Source of the DNA: Gnetum montanum | Lineage: Eukaryota; Streptophyta; Gnetopsida; Gnetales; Gnetaceae | NCBI GenBank assembly: GCA_015680685.1 | Contig: MNCI01002152.1 | Location: 720,817-784,816, forward strand | Direction of reading: 5' to 3' | DNA: 64,000 nt | Shown here: piece after piece, positions 1 to 11,342 of the stretch | Layout of the letters: each line of letters opens with the position of its first letter | Numbering within the stretch: position 1 is the stretch's first letter | Notes under the pieces: model-generated | What the model was told of the DNA's origin: nothing | Database searches by the model: none | What the model saw: the letters and a program-made list of their open reading frames with translations, nothing else | Program-made: the position numbers and the translations under genes

Positions 1-1291
1 GGGCAACGATGTAGCAGTCTATAGTAACGGGCCATGGTAGCATCCAAGGGTTCATAAGCACCTTGTTTCCAGCCTTGGATCTGCTTATGCAAATTGGACA
101 CTCTGGAGTACGTCTGATATTTGTTGTTGAATAGTTCAAGCATCATACTCCACCTCCTGATGGTTTCTGATTCTAAGGACCGGTACCAGCTCTCTGCTTC
201 TTTGGTGAGTGTCCTTGGGAACAACTTAAGCTTTTGCCACTCATTATCTATATTTTGTAAGGCATAGGCATCATGGAAATCCTGTAAATGATGCTAAGGA
301 TCAGCGTTGTATCCCCCTTCAAAACATGGGGTATTATTTATGTCCAAATGCTTGATCTTGCTATCCTTTAGATGACTTGTGGGGATCCTAACTACCTCTG
401 TAATGTCTAGCATGCTTCGGGTTGCGAGTAGGGTTTCATCATGATCATCCCTATCATGACGTCTATGATGTCTTCATGGTGGTTCCCTACTCTCCCTACG
501 TCCTTTCCCTTGTCCTAACTCCTCTTGACCTTCCTGTTGAGGTCTTTCATCTTCCTTACTTTACCCTCTCCGTTGTGCTTACGATGGTTGCACCTAGATG
601 TGGAAGGAGAGTGTGAATGGTGACATGAAGGAGAAGAGGAAGGGGATCCATCACCATGGTGATGTTTCTTACCTTCTCTTCGGTTGCTTCGGCCCTGATC
701 GTTGTAACGATCTAAGTGTCTGTCCTTAGTGTGAGTGGTTGTTCCTACGTTAAACAGTTGGTGCTCACAGGGATCAGAGCCCGTAGCATGTACAGTTGAT
801 CGAAGGCCCTGATGCCTTACCTCCTCACCATTGTGAGGAGGAGGAACATCATTTTCTAAGAAACCCATTATGAGGGATTCCTTGTCTCCTATTTCACTAA
901 GGACATGGGGGACCTTGCCCTTCAACAATGAATTTTGGCTCTCCTGCCTTTCATCCCAAATACGTTGGGCAGTGGTGGGATGATAATCCCTTACATGATA
1001 TCTTCCAGCAACGTATTCAGCGAATAAGTCCTGCATGCCAATCTGTGCCAAGGCACGGAAAAGCATGTTTGAAACAGATCGATATAGTGGTAAAACTATA
1101 TTATCAAACAAATCTCTCCAGTGCAACTGTTCATCCTGATGAAGAGTAAAAGTGTAATCAGGAATATACTCATCGGGATGAGTATAAGTTATCGTATACT
1201 GTTTAGGACTTGGCTGGTCTAGGTTGTGTGTATGATGCTGACTGTCTTCTATGTTATCCTTAGGTGAGTTAACCTTATGAGAAGAAGCCAT
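1..1291 (-). pseudogene. gag of element I (broken, cut by window edge)
   Basis: This encodes the capsid polyprotein of an Athila-like element, which packages element RNA in the cytoplasm. The start is the ATG at 1291 (MASSHKVNSP), matched by equivalent starts in D (45466) and E (60488). The N-terminal part shares the pattern HPDEYIPDYTFTLHQDEQL with those copies. A His/Ser/Arg-rich low-complexity stretch follows (HHHGDGSPSSSPS near 640-600), then a stop at 515. Past that stop the retrotransposon gag core is still readable, for example FPRTLTKEAESWYRSLE near 220-170 on the minus strand. The reading frame is broken at least once, so this copy is not functional. Confidence 0.8.
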
Positions 1292-1414
1292 TTTACTAGT
1301 GTGCTATTCACCGTTATATATGTTCTTATTTAACTAATTAACCCAAAGGTTCGTTAAGGCTCACAACGATGTGAAAGATTTTCTAATGTTCTAATTGGTG
1401 TACAAACACTTAGT

Positions 1415-1431
1415 CCCCGGCAACGGCACCA
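1415..1431 (-). other. Primer-binding site of element I
   Basis: On the minus strand this reads TGGTGCCGTTGCCGGGG, directly after the LTR end. It differs by one base from TGGCGCCGTTGCCGGGG, the PBS typical of plant Athila/Tat elements. It fixes the direction of the element and the LTR boundary. Confidence 0.85.
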
Positions 1432-1432
1432 A

Positions 1433-2375
1433 TGATGAGTGGTGAGGTACCCCTACACTCAACCATACGAAACGAGCGTAGCAAGAATGATCTGGTCGAA
1501 CTCCATAGACTAAATGCCTAAACACCACAAGGAACACTTGGGGTTAATTAATCGTTGTCTTCCTAGACTTACTTGTTGTTGTCACGGTGTATGGTTAAGT
1601 AAGTCCGAGGTATATGATTTTTTGGTATTTTCTGGTTTATCTCCTATGCTAAACGGTGAAGGGTTGAGAGACTAAAACTAATTCTAACTACAACACTAAG
1701 TCCTAGTATCAGCATTTGTTCCCACTTACCGTACACACCCTAAACTGTGTAACTGTGGCTACCAAACGCTAATCGTTACTGGGATTACCACACGTAATGC
1801 ACGTGCTCGAAGTGGTCGTACTGAGGCACTTAACTAACCTAAGTGTGATAAGCAGGTGATTCCTTGACTAGTTGTACATGTCCATAGATGCTCGTAATCA
1901 AGTCGTACTTGTCCCACATTCTAGGAGGTAAGGGTGAGAGAATCTAATCGTGATGAGTAGCCGATTCCTTGGCTAGCTGTACACGTTCGTCAACACTCGT
2001 AACCAAGTTGTACTCATGCCACGTTACTAGGAAAGTAATAAATAACATTAATTAAACCTATCCATGCACTGTAAGGTTTATCCACAAAGCTCGTCTTTAT
2101 TGCCGTACACAACTTGCGTTCAGGTACAAAGCTGCTCGAATAAAGAACCGTTCACTTGGGGGACTCCTACTACGGGCGCATGGAAAATATTCTATCTCTG
2201 GGGTGATCAATCTGCCAGAGCTTCGCTACTTTACGCCTAGGATGTGAAATGAGGGGAGTGCTACCTCTTATTTATAAATTTGGCGATGGACCGCGATATC
2301 GTGTACGCGATATAGCAGGGAACGATGCGATATCGCGTACGCGATATCGCGGCTTGTGCAATTCGCATCTCATCA
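1433..2375 (-). repeat. 5' LTR of element I (943 bp)
   Basis: On the plus strand it runs from TGATGAGTGG to GCATCTCATCA, with 7-bp terminal inverted repeats TGATGAG/CTCATCA. It aligns along its length with the LTRs at 36941, 45603, 54412 and 60635. On the minus strand a TATA-like TTTATAAATAAG lies at 2268-2280. Upstream of it, in U3, are two copies of a palindromic GATATCGCG motif. The other LTR is outside the window. Confidence 0.85.
2292..2350. repeat. Palindromic GATATCGCG repeats in U3 of element I
   Basis: Positions 2327-2350 form a perfect 24-nt palindrome with GCGATATCGC arms around GTAC. A decayed copy of the same unit precedes it at about 2292-2316. They sit just upstream of the LTR TATA box in transcription order. 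Related but eroded units lie at the same place in E (about 55140-55235) and D (about 37690-37775). A role as an enhancer or a protein-binding array is inference only. Confidence 0.75.
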
Positions 2376-3727
2376 GTGTGGTTTAGTTTATTTTAATTTT
2401 AGTTTCACTCATACAATGTATTATTATATATTAATGAGATTATAGTTACATGTATANATATGTATGTATGTTATATATAAACTATATATTTCTTACACAT
2501 AAATACTATATATAATAAGACTATATGTACCTCATATGAATTATATTATATTACATATATATATATATTACATAAAGTATATTATAAAATATTATATATA
2601 TATATATATTATATGGTGATTTAAACCTCACCATCATCGTCATCGAATAATAATGACAACAATGATGTTCCTAGAATTTTGCTGGTTGTGAGTTGTCTAA
2701 GTTATCTTATTTATTTTTGTAATGTCCCTCCCACCGTTTTTAGCAAATTCATGATAACAAGAATGCTAGATTTGGCACCTGCACCAAAAATAATGGATTG
2801 GCATCAAATTCTTCCATATCTATTTATTATTAAAATACTTATTTTTAAACATCAATACAAGTAATGACGTGGTGGAGATTGATGAGGATAAGGTGCCAGC
2901 AAAGGCAATGGTAGAGAATTTCGTAGATGATAAAGGAATTAGGCAAAGCATACACCAATGGATGCTATTATGCATGTTTTTCTGCTAGATTCTCCATCAG
3001 CTCAAATCAAACCTTCTTCTTAGATGAATGCGTGGAGCATCATATACCCCTCTTTTACCTCTTCCTTGAGAATCCATATTAATTTAAAACATTAGAAAGC
3101 CAAGATTAGTAGTAATACTGATTTTAATGGATCAATATTGGGTTTTGTAATACCCAAATATTATTGTAATATTTATTTTTAAACCTGGTGCCAATATAAA
3201 TTAGGCACCAAAGAAAAGGGAAAAAAGGATTCTACAAAAACATCAAAAGAAAATTCTTTTTTTTTTTGAGAAAATAGGAAGAAGGAGTTGATACCAGTAA
3301 ATTCCATATCACATTGGAATGAATTATTCTTGAGATTTTTATTGAAAATTTGTTGAGCCTTGTGGTAATTTTTGTAATTCACAATCAAATTGCTGCATTG
3401 TGGAGATAGCAGGGCAAGATTGCAATTTAGGCAAGCCTCCTTTGTGATCTTCAATTATTATTTATAATTTTAATTTGATTTAATTATAAATCCATATTCT
3501 TGAACTTATGATTAGAAGTTAGGATAAAGGTTTATAATTTTGCTTATGAGTGATAGGCATAAGTATGGAATTTGATTAGATTCAATTCTAACTATTTATT
3601 GTCTTGATGATTTCTTTGACTTTTTAACCACTCCTCCATAGGATACGACTCGTGGGTGAGTCACAGATAAGGTGACAATCTCTACAATGAAATAAAAAAA
3701 GAAAATAAAATTTAAAGATATCCAGCA
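2376..3727 (+). repeat. Left LTR of element B (5' end missing)
   Basis: Aligns with 23807-25073, starting at GTGTGGTTTAG and ending at ATCCAGCA. About 175 bp present at the start of the right LTR are absent, because element I abuts at 2376. It contains an AT-rich TA microsatellite with one N at 2457. Short ORFs here (2679-2864 plus, 3179-3454 minus) are conserved only as LTR sequence and I do not call them genes. Confidence 0.8.
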
Positions 3728-3740
3728 CCAAATTTTTTTC

Positions 3741-3757
3741 TGGCCATTCCTAGGACA
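3741..3757 (+). other. Degenerate primer-binding site of element B
   Basis: TGGCCATTCCTAGGAC follows the spacer CCAAATTTTTTTC. It looks like an eroded TGGCGCCGTTGCCGGGGAC. The position, 13 bp after the LTR end, fits the Athila layout. Confidence 0.5.
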
Positions 3758-3779
3758 AACCCTTGGAGAATTATTAAAT

Positions 3780-4990
3780 CAGAGAACACCAGTTATACCT
3801 CAAGGCCCATTGGTTTTCCAACAAGGAAGAGATGTGGAGGTCAAAAATATTCACCTATTACCTATTTTTAAGGGACAAATGATGAAGATCTGGTCACTCA
3901 TATAAGAGAATTTGAAACAACATTAGCTATGTTAACACCTCAAAGTGGGGATAGAACTAAAATGATTGCTTTCAAATAAAAGATAAAGCTGATTTTTGGC
4001 TACAAACCCTTTGAACAAAAATTAGTTCTTGGGATGAGTTTAAAAATACTTTCCTACAAAGATTTCTTTCTAATGATAGGCTATACTCATTAAGAAAGTA
4101 ATTAATGAGTTTTATGCAACACGAGGATGAGGAATATTAAAGCACGTTTGATAGATTTAAAGGGTTATGTTTAAAAAATCCAAACCATGGCTTTCTAGCC
4201 TATCAATTAATCCAAATCTTTGTAGAAGGTTTACTACCCTATTGTAGGCAAAATGTTGACTTTGCATGTGGGGGAAATATTTTAAATGTAACACCAAAAG
4301 ATGGCTGAAGAATTATAGATTCATTAGTAGACCAAAGTAAACGTTGGCCAAAACCCAAAATTATGCAAGGCATCACTCAACAAATAGAACGATTAAATAG
4401 AAAAGTCGATGAGTTAACACAATTAATTAAAAAACAAGCTCGTGGAATTCAAAGTGAAGCATGCAACATTTGTGGAAGTCCCCAACATGACCAAACAACC
4501 TACCCAACCTTGTATTATTGTCCATATGAAATGCAAGAGTTGGCTAAGGCTTTTCAACAATTTAAGAGCCAACCACCAATGAACTTTCCTCAACAACCAT
4601 TTTTCCCACAACAATATCCTCAAAATAATTTCAGGCCATTTAAGAATCCAACTAATGAAAACTTGGATAAACTCACCCAAAGCCTCACTTCATTTATAGA
4701 AGAAAGTAGATAATTTATGAGTGAAACTAGGAGAAGATTCCAAGACTTAACCATAAATGAATTACCATCTCAACCTGAACCTAATCCTACATCTCAAAGA
4801 AAAGGAAAAGATCAATTACATTCCATTACTACAAGGAGTAGAAAAATAATTGAACAAAAAAAAAGGTGAGATTCCAAGAGGTAGAAACACAAGAGGAAAT
4901 AGAACCATAAGTAGTCAATGAGAAAGATCAACCAACTAAGGAAAAAGAACAACCATTACTCTCTAGACATCCAATTTTACCTCCTTTCCC
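3780..4990 (+). pseudogene. gag of element B (broken)
   Basis: The capsid polyprotein is recognisable across frames. An FKGTNDEDLVTHIREFE motif (3865-3915) starts the gag core. SWDEFKNTFLQRFLS (about 4025-4070) and HGFLAYQLIQIFVEGLLPY (about 4190-4245) follow. From 4363 an open stretch carries the Athila-type metal-binding knuckle CNICGSPQHDQTTYP (about 4462-4506), where the last Cys has become Tyr. Several stops and frameshifts break the upstream half. The downstream part is Gln/Pro/Phe-rich, as is usual in this family. Confidence 0.75.
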
Positions 4991-5139
4991 TAAATGATTA
5001 CAAGAAAACTTCACAACCAAACCCCATCTTGAAAAAATGTTTAGTGAATTATACTTGCATATTCCTTTAGAACAAGTAGTAAAAGACACACCGCTCTATG
5101 CCAAATACTTAAGGGAATTATGCACTAGCAAAAGAAAAG

Positions 5140-5560
5140 AAAAAATTCCTAAACAAGTTTATTTAGTTAATAACCTTTCTCAGCTTATACAATGATATGA
5201 AGTTCCTAAATACCAAGATCCAAGAGTTCCTACCATTCCAATCAATATAAATGGACAATAAATTAAGAATTCCCTATTGGATTTAGAAGCTAGTATTAAT
5301 ATTATGCCTCTTGAAATGGCTAGATCACTAGATATAGAAGATATAAGAAGGGTAAACATGACAATATCATTGGCTGATGGTTCAAGTATAAAACCCATAG
5401 GAATCATAGAAGACTTAATAATAGAGGTAGAAAAGGGAAAATACCAAATTGATTTTGTTGTCCTGGAAGTAAAAGATCTTGATTGTTTCCCTATTATATT
5501 AGGTAGACCTTGGTTAGCAACAGCTAATGTGATAATTAATTGTAGATCTGGCTAGCTTCA
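5140..5560 (+). pseudogene. Aspartic protease domain of element B
   Basis: Retroviral-type protease that would cut the Gag-Pol polyprotein. The active-site region reads SLLDLEASINIMP, where the family usually has DLGAS, so the catalytic Gly is replaced by Glu. The flap-side part reads LADGSSIKPIGIIED. The C-terminal signature is FPIILGRPWLATA. The open stretch runs 5277-5555 and ends in a stop. It lies between gag and RT as expected. The active-site change means it is inactive. Confidence 0.75.
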
Positions 5561-5828
5561 ACTCTCATTTGCAAATCTCACTTTTACACTAAATATATAT
5601 GATAAGGTAAAAGAAGATCATTTAAATACAAACTTGAAGGAAGCAAGAATGCTTTACACTCTACCCACTTCAGCAATGGCACAAGATATGGAAACCTTAG
5701 TGTTAAATAATTTTGAGGAATGACCTTTAGACCCCTCAACTAAGGAACAACAAGATCTCCTTAACCAAATTCTAAATTTAGGGTCAGGAAATATAAGATA
5801 AATAATTCAATCTACAAATAAAGATTCC

Positions 5829-7321
5829 TTGGAGCTTAAAGAATTACCTAATACACTTAAGTATATCTTTTTAGATCAAAATAAACCATTAATAATAAAA
5901 TCCCAACTTACCAATGAACAAGAAAACAAATTATTAGAAATTTTGCATAGAAAATCTAAAGCATTTGCATGGAGCTATGGGGACCTTCACCAAGGAATCT
6001 CACCCAACATCTGTTGATATCATATCTATCTAGAAGACAATGTCAAACCAATAAGAATTCCCCCAAGATGAATTAATCCATCATTAAAACAAATAGTTAA
6101 AGATGAAATTTCAAAACTTTGGAAAGAAGAAATCATTTATCCAATAGCAGATAGTGAATGGGTAACTCCCATTACTGTAGTTCCAAAAAAGGATGGAAAA
6201 TGGAGTGTGTGTAGACTACAAAAGATTAAACAAAAACAAAAAAAGGACCATTTTCCATTACCATACATAGATCAAATTCTAGAAAATTAGAAGGACATGA
6301 ATACTACTATTTTTTGGATGGATTTAGTGGTTACAATTAGGTAGCTATTACCCCTGAAAGCCAACATAAAACAACCTTCACATGTCCTTATGGAACTTCT
6401 GCTTATAGATGAATGCCTTTTGGCCTCTGTAATGCACTAGCCACTTTCCAAATAGCCATGATTTCAATATTTTTGGATATGTTAGAGAATTATGTTGAAA
6501 TATTTATGGATGATTTTTCAATTTATGGGGATTCTTATGATGAAACCTTACAACATCTTGAACATGTCTTAGATACATGCATAGATAAAAACTTAAAATT
6601 AAGTTGGGAAAAGAGTCACCTAATGGTTACAAGTGGTGTTGTATTAGGACATGTTATTTCTAGATAAGAGATAAAAATGGATGATGAGAAAATAAGAGTC
6701 ATATCTACACTACCAACTCCAACCAATTTAAAGACTCTTCGATCCTTTCTAGGACATGTTGGATACTATAGAAGATTCATCAAAGATTTCACAAAAATTT
6801 CTAAACCACTATATATGCTCCGAGAAAAGGATGTTTCATTTGTTTGGACCACTGATTATCATGAAGCATTTTTGGAACTAAAAAAATGAGTAACCACAGC
6901 CCCTGTATTAAGCATACCTAATTGGGATTATCGGTTCAATTTAATGTGTGACGCTAGTGACATAGTAGTGGGGGCATTTTTGGGACAATACATTGATAAT
7001 AAACTAAGAGTGATTTATTATGTATCCAAAAGTCTAGACCAAGACAAAGTAAATTGTACAACTATAGAGAAAAAATTATTAGCCATTGTATATGCTCTAG
7101 ATAAATTTAGACATTATTTAATTGGATATAAAACTAGAGTATGTACTGATCATTCAGCCATTAAATTCTTAGCTACCAAAAAAATAGAAAATGCAAGAAT
7201 AATGAGATGGTGTTTATTACTCCAAGAATTTGACTTAGTTATTCTAGATAAAAGACGTAGAGAAAATGTAGTCGCAGATAATCTTTCTAGGTTAGAAACT
7301 CCTTATGAGAACCGAACATAA
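5829..7321 (+). pseudogene. Reverse transcriptase and RNase H of element B
   Basis: The RT begins with an N-terminal stretch at 5829-6017 and continues across stops: IYPIADSEWVTPITVVPKKDGKW, here with frame breaks near 6210, then MPFGLCNALATFQ (6413) and the catalytic EIFMDDFSIYG (about 6500-6530). LRSFLGHVGYYRRFIKDF marks the connection region (6735-6790). The RNase H domain at 6944-7321 keeps the acidic residues in [27 protein letters not shown] and CTDHSAIKF. At least four stops or frameshifts interrupt the polyprotein. Confidence 0.8.
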
Positions 7322-8764
7322 GGAATTTTTCATGATGAATTTCCTGATGAATTACTTTTTTCTACAAAGAAGGATCCTTGGTTTGCTGATATAGCCAACT
7401 ATCTTGCTACTATGAAAACTCCTACCAATTGAACTAAGGAAGAAAAAAAAATCTTTCTTACATAGCATATCTAGATACATTTGAAGTAGTCCATACCTCT
7501 ATAGAATATGTAAAGATAACATAGCAAGAAGATGTGTGGCTAAACATGAACAACAAGAAATTCTACAAATGTGCCACAATGATTTAGGAGGAGGCCATTT
7601 TGATAGCAAACATACTGCTATCAAAATCCTTCAAAATGGATTTTATTGGCCCTCCATTTTTAAAGTTGCACATAAGTATGTGCAAGAGTGTGATAAATGT
7701 CAATGAATGAAAGCCATAACAAAAAGATATGAAATGCCCCTTAAACCAATTTTAATAATAGAACCATTTAATGTGTGGGGTATAGACTTTTTAGGCCCAT
7801 TTCCACCATCTAATGGATGTCAATACATTTTGGTTTGTATTGACTATGTTACTAAATAGGTAGAAGCAAAAGCCACCCCAACAAATGATGTAAAGGTAGT
7901 TGTAGCATTTCTTAGGGAAAATATTTTAACACATTTTGGAACTCCATGGGAAATCATTAGTGATCAAGGAACCCACTTTGTCAATAAAATCATGGAAAAA
8001 TTCCTTAATTCTTGTGGTATCCAACATAAGATAGATATTACCTATCATCCATAAACAAATGGCCAAGTGGAAAATGCTAATAGAATTATTTTAAATATAT
8101 TAACAAAAATTGTATGTACTAAAGGAAAGGATTGTCTAAAAAATTACAAGATGCACTTTGGGCTTATAGAATTACTTATAAACCAAGTTTAGGATATTCA
8201 CCTTATCAATTAGTTTATGGTAAGTTATGTTTATTACTAGTCAAACTGAAATATCAATCCTTACGATTACCCCAATAGCTTAATTTTGATGAAGACATGA
8301 ACCAAATCTCTAGAATTAATCAACTTCATGAACTTGACGAAATGAGGCTACATGCTTTGAACAAGCAAAGAATTGTAAAAAGACAAATGAAAACATTACA
8401 TGATAAGAGTATCTTTAAAAAATAATTTTCCATAGGTGATAAAGTTTTACCTTATAATATGAGACTACATAAATTTCTAGGAAAATTAACAACTAGGTGG
8501 AAAGGCCCTTACTTAGTTATTCAACCCCATGATAATGGAAGTGTCCTCATATCACCTATTAATGATTTCTCAACAATGTTACTAGTCAATGGTCAACAAC
8601 TTAAGTTATACCATCAACACCACATTGAGGAACCTGGAGAAGATGAATTAATAGAGCTAAGTGATCCAACTTATGCCACTACAAATGAATTACATGAAAA
8701 CCATTCATTAGAATTCCTAGCTCTTGACTATGCTCCTAAACCAAACTCTTTCATCATTGAATAA
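7321..8764 (+). pseudogene. Integrase of element B
   Basis: Inserts the element cDNA into host DNA. A zinc-binding region (H-x-H then CDKC, about 7590-7705) precedes the catalytic core. The core keeps WGIDFLGPF (7775-7800), a DQG form of the second Asp motif (ISDQGTHF, about 7955) and the Glu in NGQVENANR (about 8060). All three acidic residues are therefore still visible. The C-terminal part is open at 8459-8764 and reads LTTRWKGPYLVIQPHDNGSV, the usual GPF/Y-type region. Stops near 7700, 7855 and 8055 and a frameshift near 8140 make it non-functional. Confidence 0.8.
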
Positions 8765-10033
8765 ATTAATAAAAGGATTATATTCAGTCTACAACTTTCA
8801 CCTTCAAAAACGTAGAGGTCAATAGGACATTCTATTGTGAGTTGGAACTATATAGAATTTAGTAGCATCATGTCTAGAATGCAAGGGTGAAGGACAACTC
8901 CTCCTACCTTGAAATAGGTAGGTTTAAACCCAAAATCCAACTCAGGGTGAGCCTTAGACTAATAAGTGTCTTACACATAATAAATTTCATTTTTAAAAAA
9001 AAACAATATTCTTTAAGTACATGGTTCATATGTTAAGGTGGCTACATAGCTTAGTTTAAGGTAATGTTTATTGGTATTTGGTTTCTATTAAATACTTACT
9101 TGGATGAGTTACTAAGGTGGAAATGATCTATTATATTGGACCTTGTTTCTTCAGTAGTAAAAGACATCTATCTATATTAAGCCATGTGAGAAACCCTTAT
9201 AAAATGAAATTGGCTCCTACAAGGACCTCATGATTAAAGCCTATCAAATATTAAATTTCTTGCAAAAAAAGGACAAAAAATTATTAAAAAAAAAAGACCA
9301 AGAAGATAAGATCCAATGCAAGAAATAATTGGAAAAAAATAACAAGAAAAATGACCCCACAAGAACCTTCAATCATGATCTAAGCCCCACTCCCACAACA
9401 ACCTTATAGTTGGGATGATGCTCTAAGCTCACAATTTCAAGCATCCTATAAGAACCCCCTTTTGTAAGTAGAGTGTTTAAGGGTTAAACACCAATTATTA
9501 ATCTACTCTTGATGTCACTACCTTAGAACTTGGGTATAACATTGGCAGCAAAGGAGTCACTCATCCACAATTGGTATCTTAATGGACATCTTCACTTCTA
9601 ATCATTCCTTCTACTTTGTTATTTAGTTACTTTACTTATGTTCCTTTGTACTTTTCAGACTATTTTTTTCTTTGTTTTTGTTTTTCACTTCTCATATTAT
9701 TGTTTTCTTTTAGTTACATAATTTTTACCTTTTGATATTTCTCTTTTTAATTTTTGAGTTATCATCCCATTTTTATTCTACATGGTCATCTCATTTGACT
9801 AGTGGTACTTTTGTGCATAGGTTTTCTTTATGTTTCCCATCATGTTTTCCATAGGTGTTAGTGGTTGAGATCCCTACTATGGTAGCCAATGATGGATACT
9901 AACACTTGTTCACCCATTGCCTTTGGTTCCCTCTCAATCTAGATATATAAAACCCAGGGCAATTCTTGCTTTTGGTATATCCTTTGATCATGTTTCTTTT
10001 TAATAATTTATCTTTGCTAATTAACCTAAGTAT
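8765..10033 (+). other. Post-integrase tail of element B, first part
   Basis: Non-coding, AT-rich, with T-rich runs at 9660-9790. I find no env-like or other ORF with recognisable domains. The element continues after the inserted element A at 23154. Confidence 0.6.
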
Positions 10034-10038
10034 GTTAC
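10034..10038. other. Target-site duplication of element A, left copy (GTTAC)
   Basis: GTTAC directly precedes the LTR start at 10039 and is repeated exactly after the right LTR at 23149-23153. A 5-bp duplication is normal for Ty3/gypsy integration and proves that 10039-23148 is one insertion. Confidence 0.92.
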
Positions 10039-10577
10039 TATTGGCACATTTTGGCCATTTCATGGAATAGGTTGCATCTGAGTAGGGAAACAGTTCCAAA
10101 GAGAAAATCAAATCTTACTAAAAAGGCTAATTTGAATACTAATTCACTTATATTTCCTGCCATAAGGAGGAAACACCAAATATTGGTAATTGTCGTGGAC
10201 AGCTATAGTCAAGAAGACAAGGGTATAGCCTTTGTGATTGTGATTAAAGAACTGATGGCAACTGAGGGCTAGCACAAGTACAAATTCTGGGTTACTAGAA
10301 CTATTTCAGCACCTGTGCCCTGCAACTTGGCAATGGACAGCAACAATAAAAATGCTTTCGATTAGGTAGCTAATCTTCGCAAGGAGGCCAAGGTCAAGGA
10401 CAGTAGGGCAACAACAAAAATGCTTCGCATTAGTTGAGTTAGTGAGAGGAATGGGGTTATGGATGCAAACACTGGAGAAAAGAAAAAGCTGTCATTGAAC
10501 AGGTCAAATGTTTTCGTTAGAGTAACATGACCGATGTAATCATATCTATAATAAAATTTCATTGTCATCATCCCTGC

Positions 10578-10585
10578 TATAAAAA
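10578..10585 (+). promoter_or_regulatory. TATA box of the captured germin-like gene, copy 1
   Basis: TATAAAAA lies 64 bp before the germin-like ATG, followed by an A-rich leader ending ACAACA-ATG. The same arrangement is present at 20527-20534. It looks like the gene's original promoter and leader, separate from the LTR promoter at 11968. Confidence 0.6.
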
Positions 10586-10641
10586 CAATCAGCTTTGTAA
10601 CACCACTGCTCACCTGAGCAAAAGATAAAAAAAATACAACA

Positions 10642-11330
10642 ATGAAGACTGTAATAGCTCTATTTTTAGCAGTGGCAACGTTGTTGCTGGTTGCCAAAGT
10701 GGTAGACGAGGATCCTTTGCAAGATTTTTGCATTGCAGATAATGCAAACGTCAAGGGCATATTCATAAATGGCATTCCATGCCTCAATTCCAATACTGCC
10801 ACTGCCGAGGATTTCAAAACATCTGCACTGGCAAAGTTTGGAATGCCCATCACAACATTTGGGTTCATGGTGACGTTGACAATGGTCATGAATCTGCCCG
10901 GTAGCAACACACAGGGTCTCAGTCTAGCTCGCATTGATTTCATCTCAGGTGGCATCCTTCCACCTCATAGTCATCCATGGGCCACCAAGTTCATGTTTCT
11001 GATCCAAGGTAGACTAATTTTGGCGGGATTTGTGAACACAAATAACCAATTGTTCTAGAAGACTCTGAATGTGGACGATATTTTCATGTTCCCTCGCAGA
11101 CTGACGCACTTCCTGCTGAACCTTGGGCATTACCCGGCATTGTCCATATCAACGCTAAATTCATAGAAAATGTTTCAGCCATGGAAGCTATGGCAATCAT
11201 TACTTCTGGCACGGGATCTAAATCACCTAACTGTGTACAATGCCTTTAGCTTTTTGATTTGTACCATTCACACAATTGCAACCTCCTATCATCATCGCGA
11301 GATGAGCATTTCATCAAAAATCTAGCCTGA
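10642..11330 (+). pseudogene. Germin-like protein gene inside the 5' LTR (broken)
   Basis: Germin-like proteins are secreted cupins of the cell wall, often manganese enzymes. The ATG at 10642 opens a hydrophobic signal peptide (about residues 1-21), then DEDPLQDFCIADNANVK, the typical mature N-terminus. Germin box 1 is GGILPPHSHPWATKFMF (about residues 107-123); both His are kept but the metal-ligand Glu of the usual HPxxTE is Lys. A TAG at 11056 interrupts it. Box 2 continues in frame as DIFMFPRRLTHFLLNLG. A frameshift follows near 11165-11220 and the end SSRDEHFIKNLA reaches a TGA at 11328. The total length of about 229 codons equals a normal family member, so the whole coding region was captured without introns. 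Confidence 0.85.
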
Positions 11331-11342
11331 CGACACAAGACA

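Larger units (their letters stand above)
1..2375 (-). mobile_element. Element I: Athila-like Ty3/gypsy element, right (5') end only
   Basis: A minus-strand LTR retrotransposon leaves the window on the left. Reading right to left it has its 5' LTR (1433-2375), a primer-binding site (1415-1431) and gag (1291 down to 1). The LTR ends are TGATGAG and CTCATCA, the same as in elements D, E and J further right, so all belong to one family. At 2376 the sequence switches to the LTR of element B, whose right-hand copy begins roughly 175 bp further upstream. I infer that element I inserted into B's left LTR and that the rest of that LTR lies beyond the left edge. Confidence 0.8.

Noticed and set aside
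515-1291. Host gene with a His/Ser-rich protein
   Set aside because: The same frame lies next to a PBS and LTR in three elements (I, D, E), so it is gag.
2327-2350. Replication origin or restriction-type site cluster
   Set aside because: The palindrome is inside the U3 of an LTR and repeats with the LTR family. Nothing else suggests an origin.
10362-10955. 197-codon minus-strand ORF opposite the germin-like gene
   Set aside because: It is the antisense shadow of the germin-like coding region and its leader. The plus strand has the signal peptide, germin motifs and a promoter; the minus frame has no recognisable domain. The same applies to 20559-20903.
10642-11058. Functional germin-like gene
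   Set aside because: Premature TAG, frameshift and loss of a metal-ligand Glu in both copies. It lies inside an LTR.
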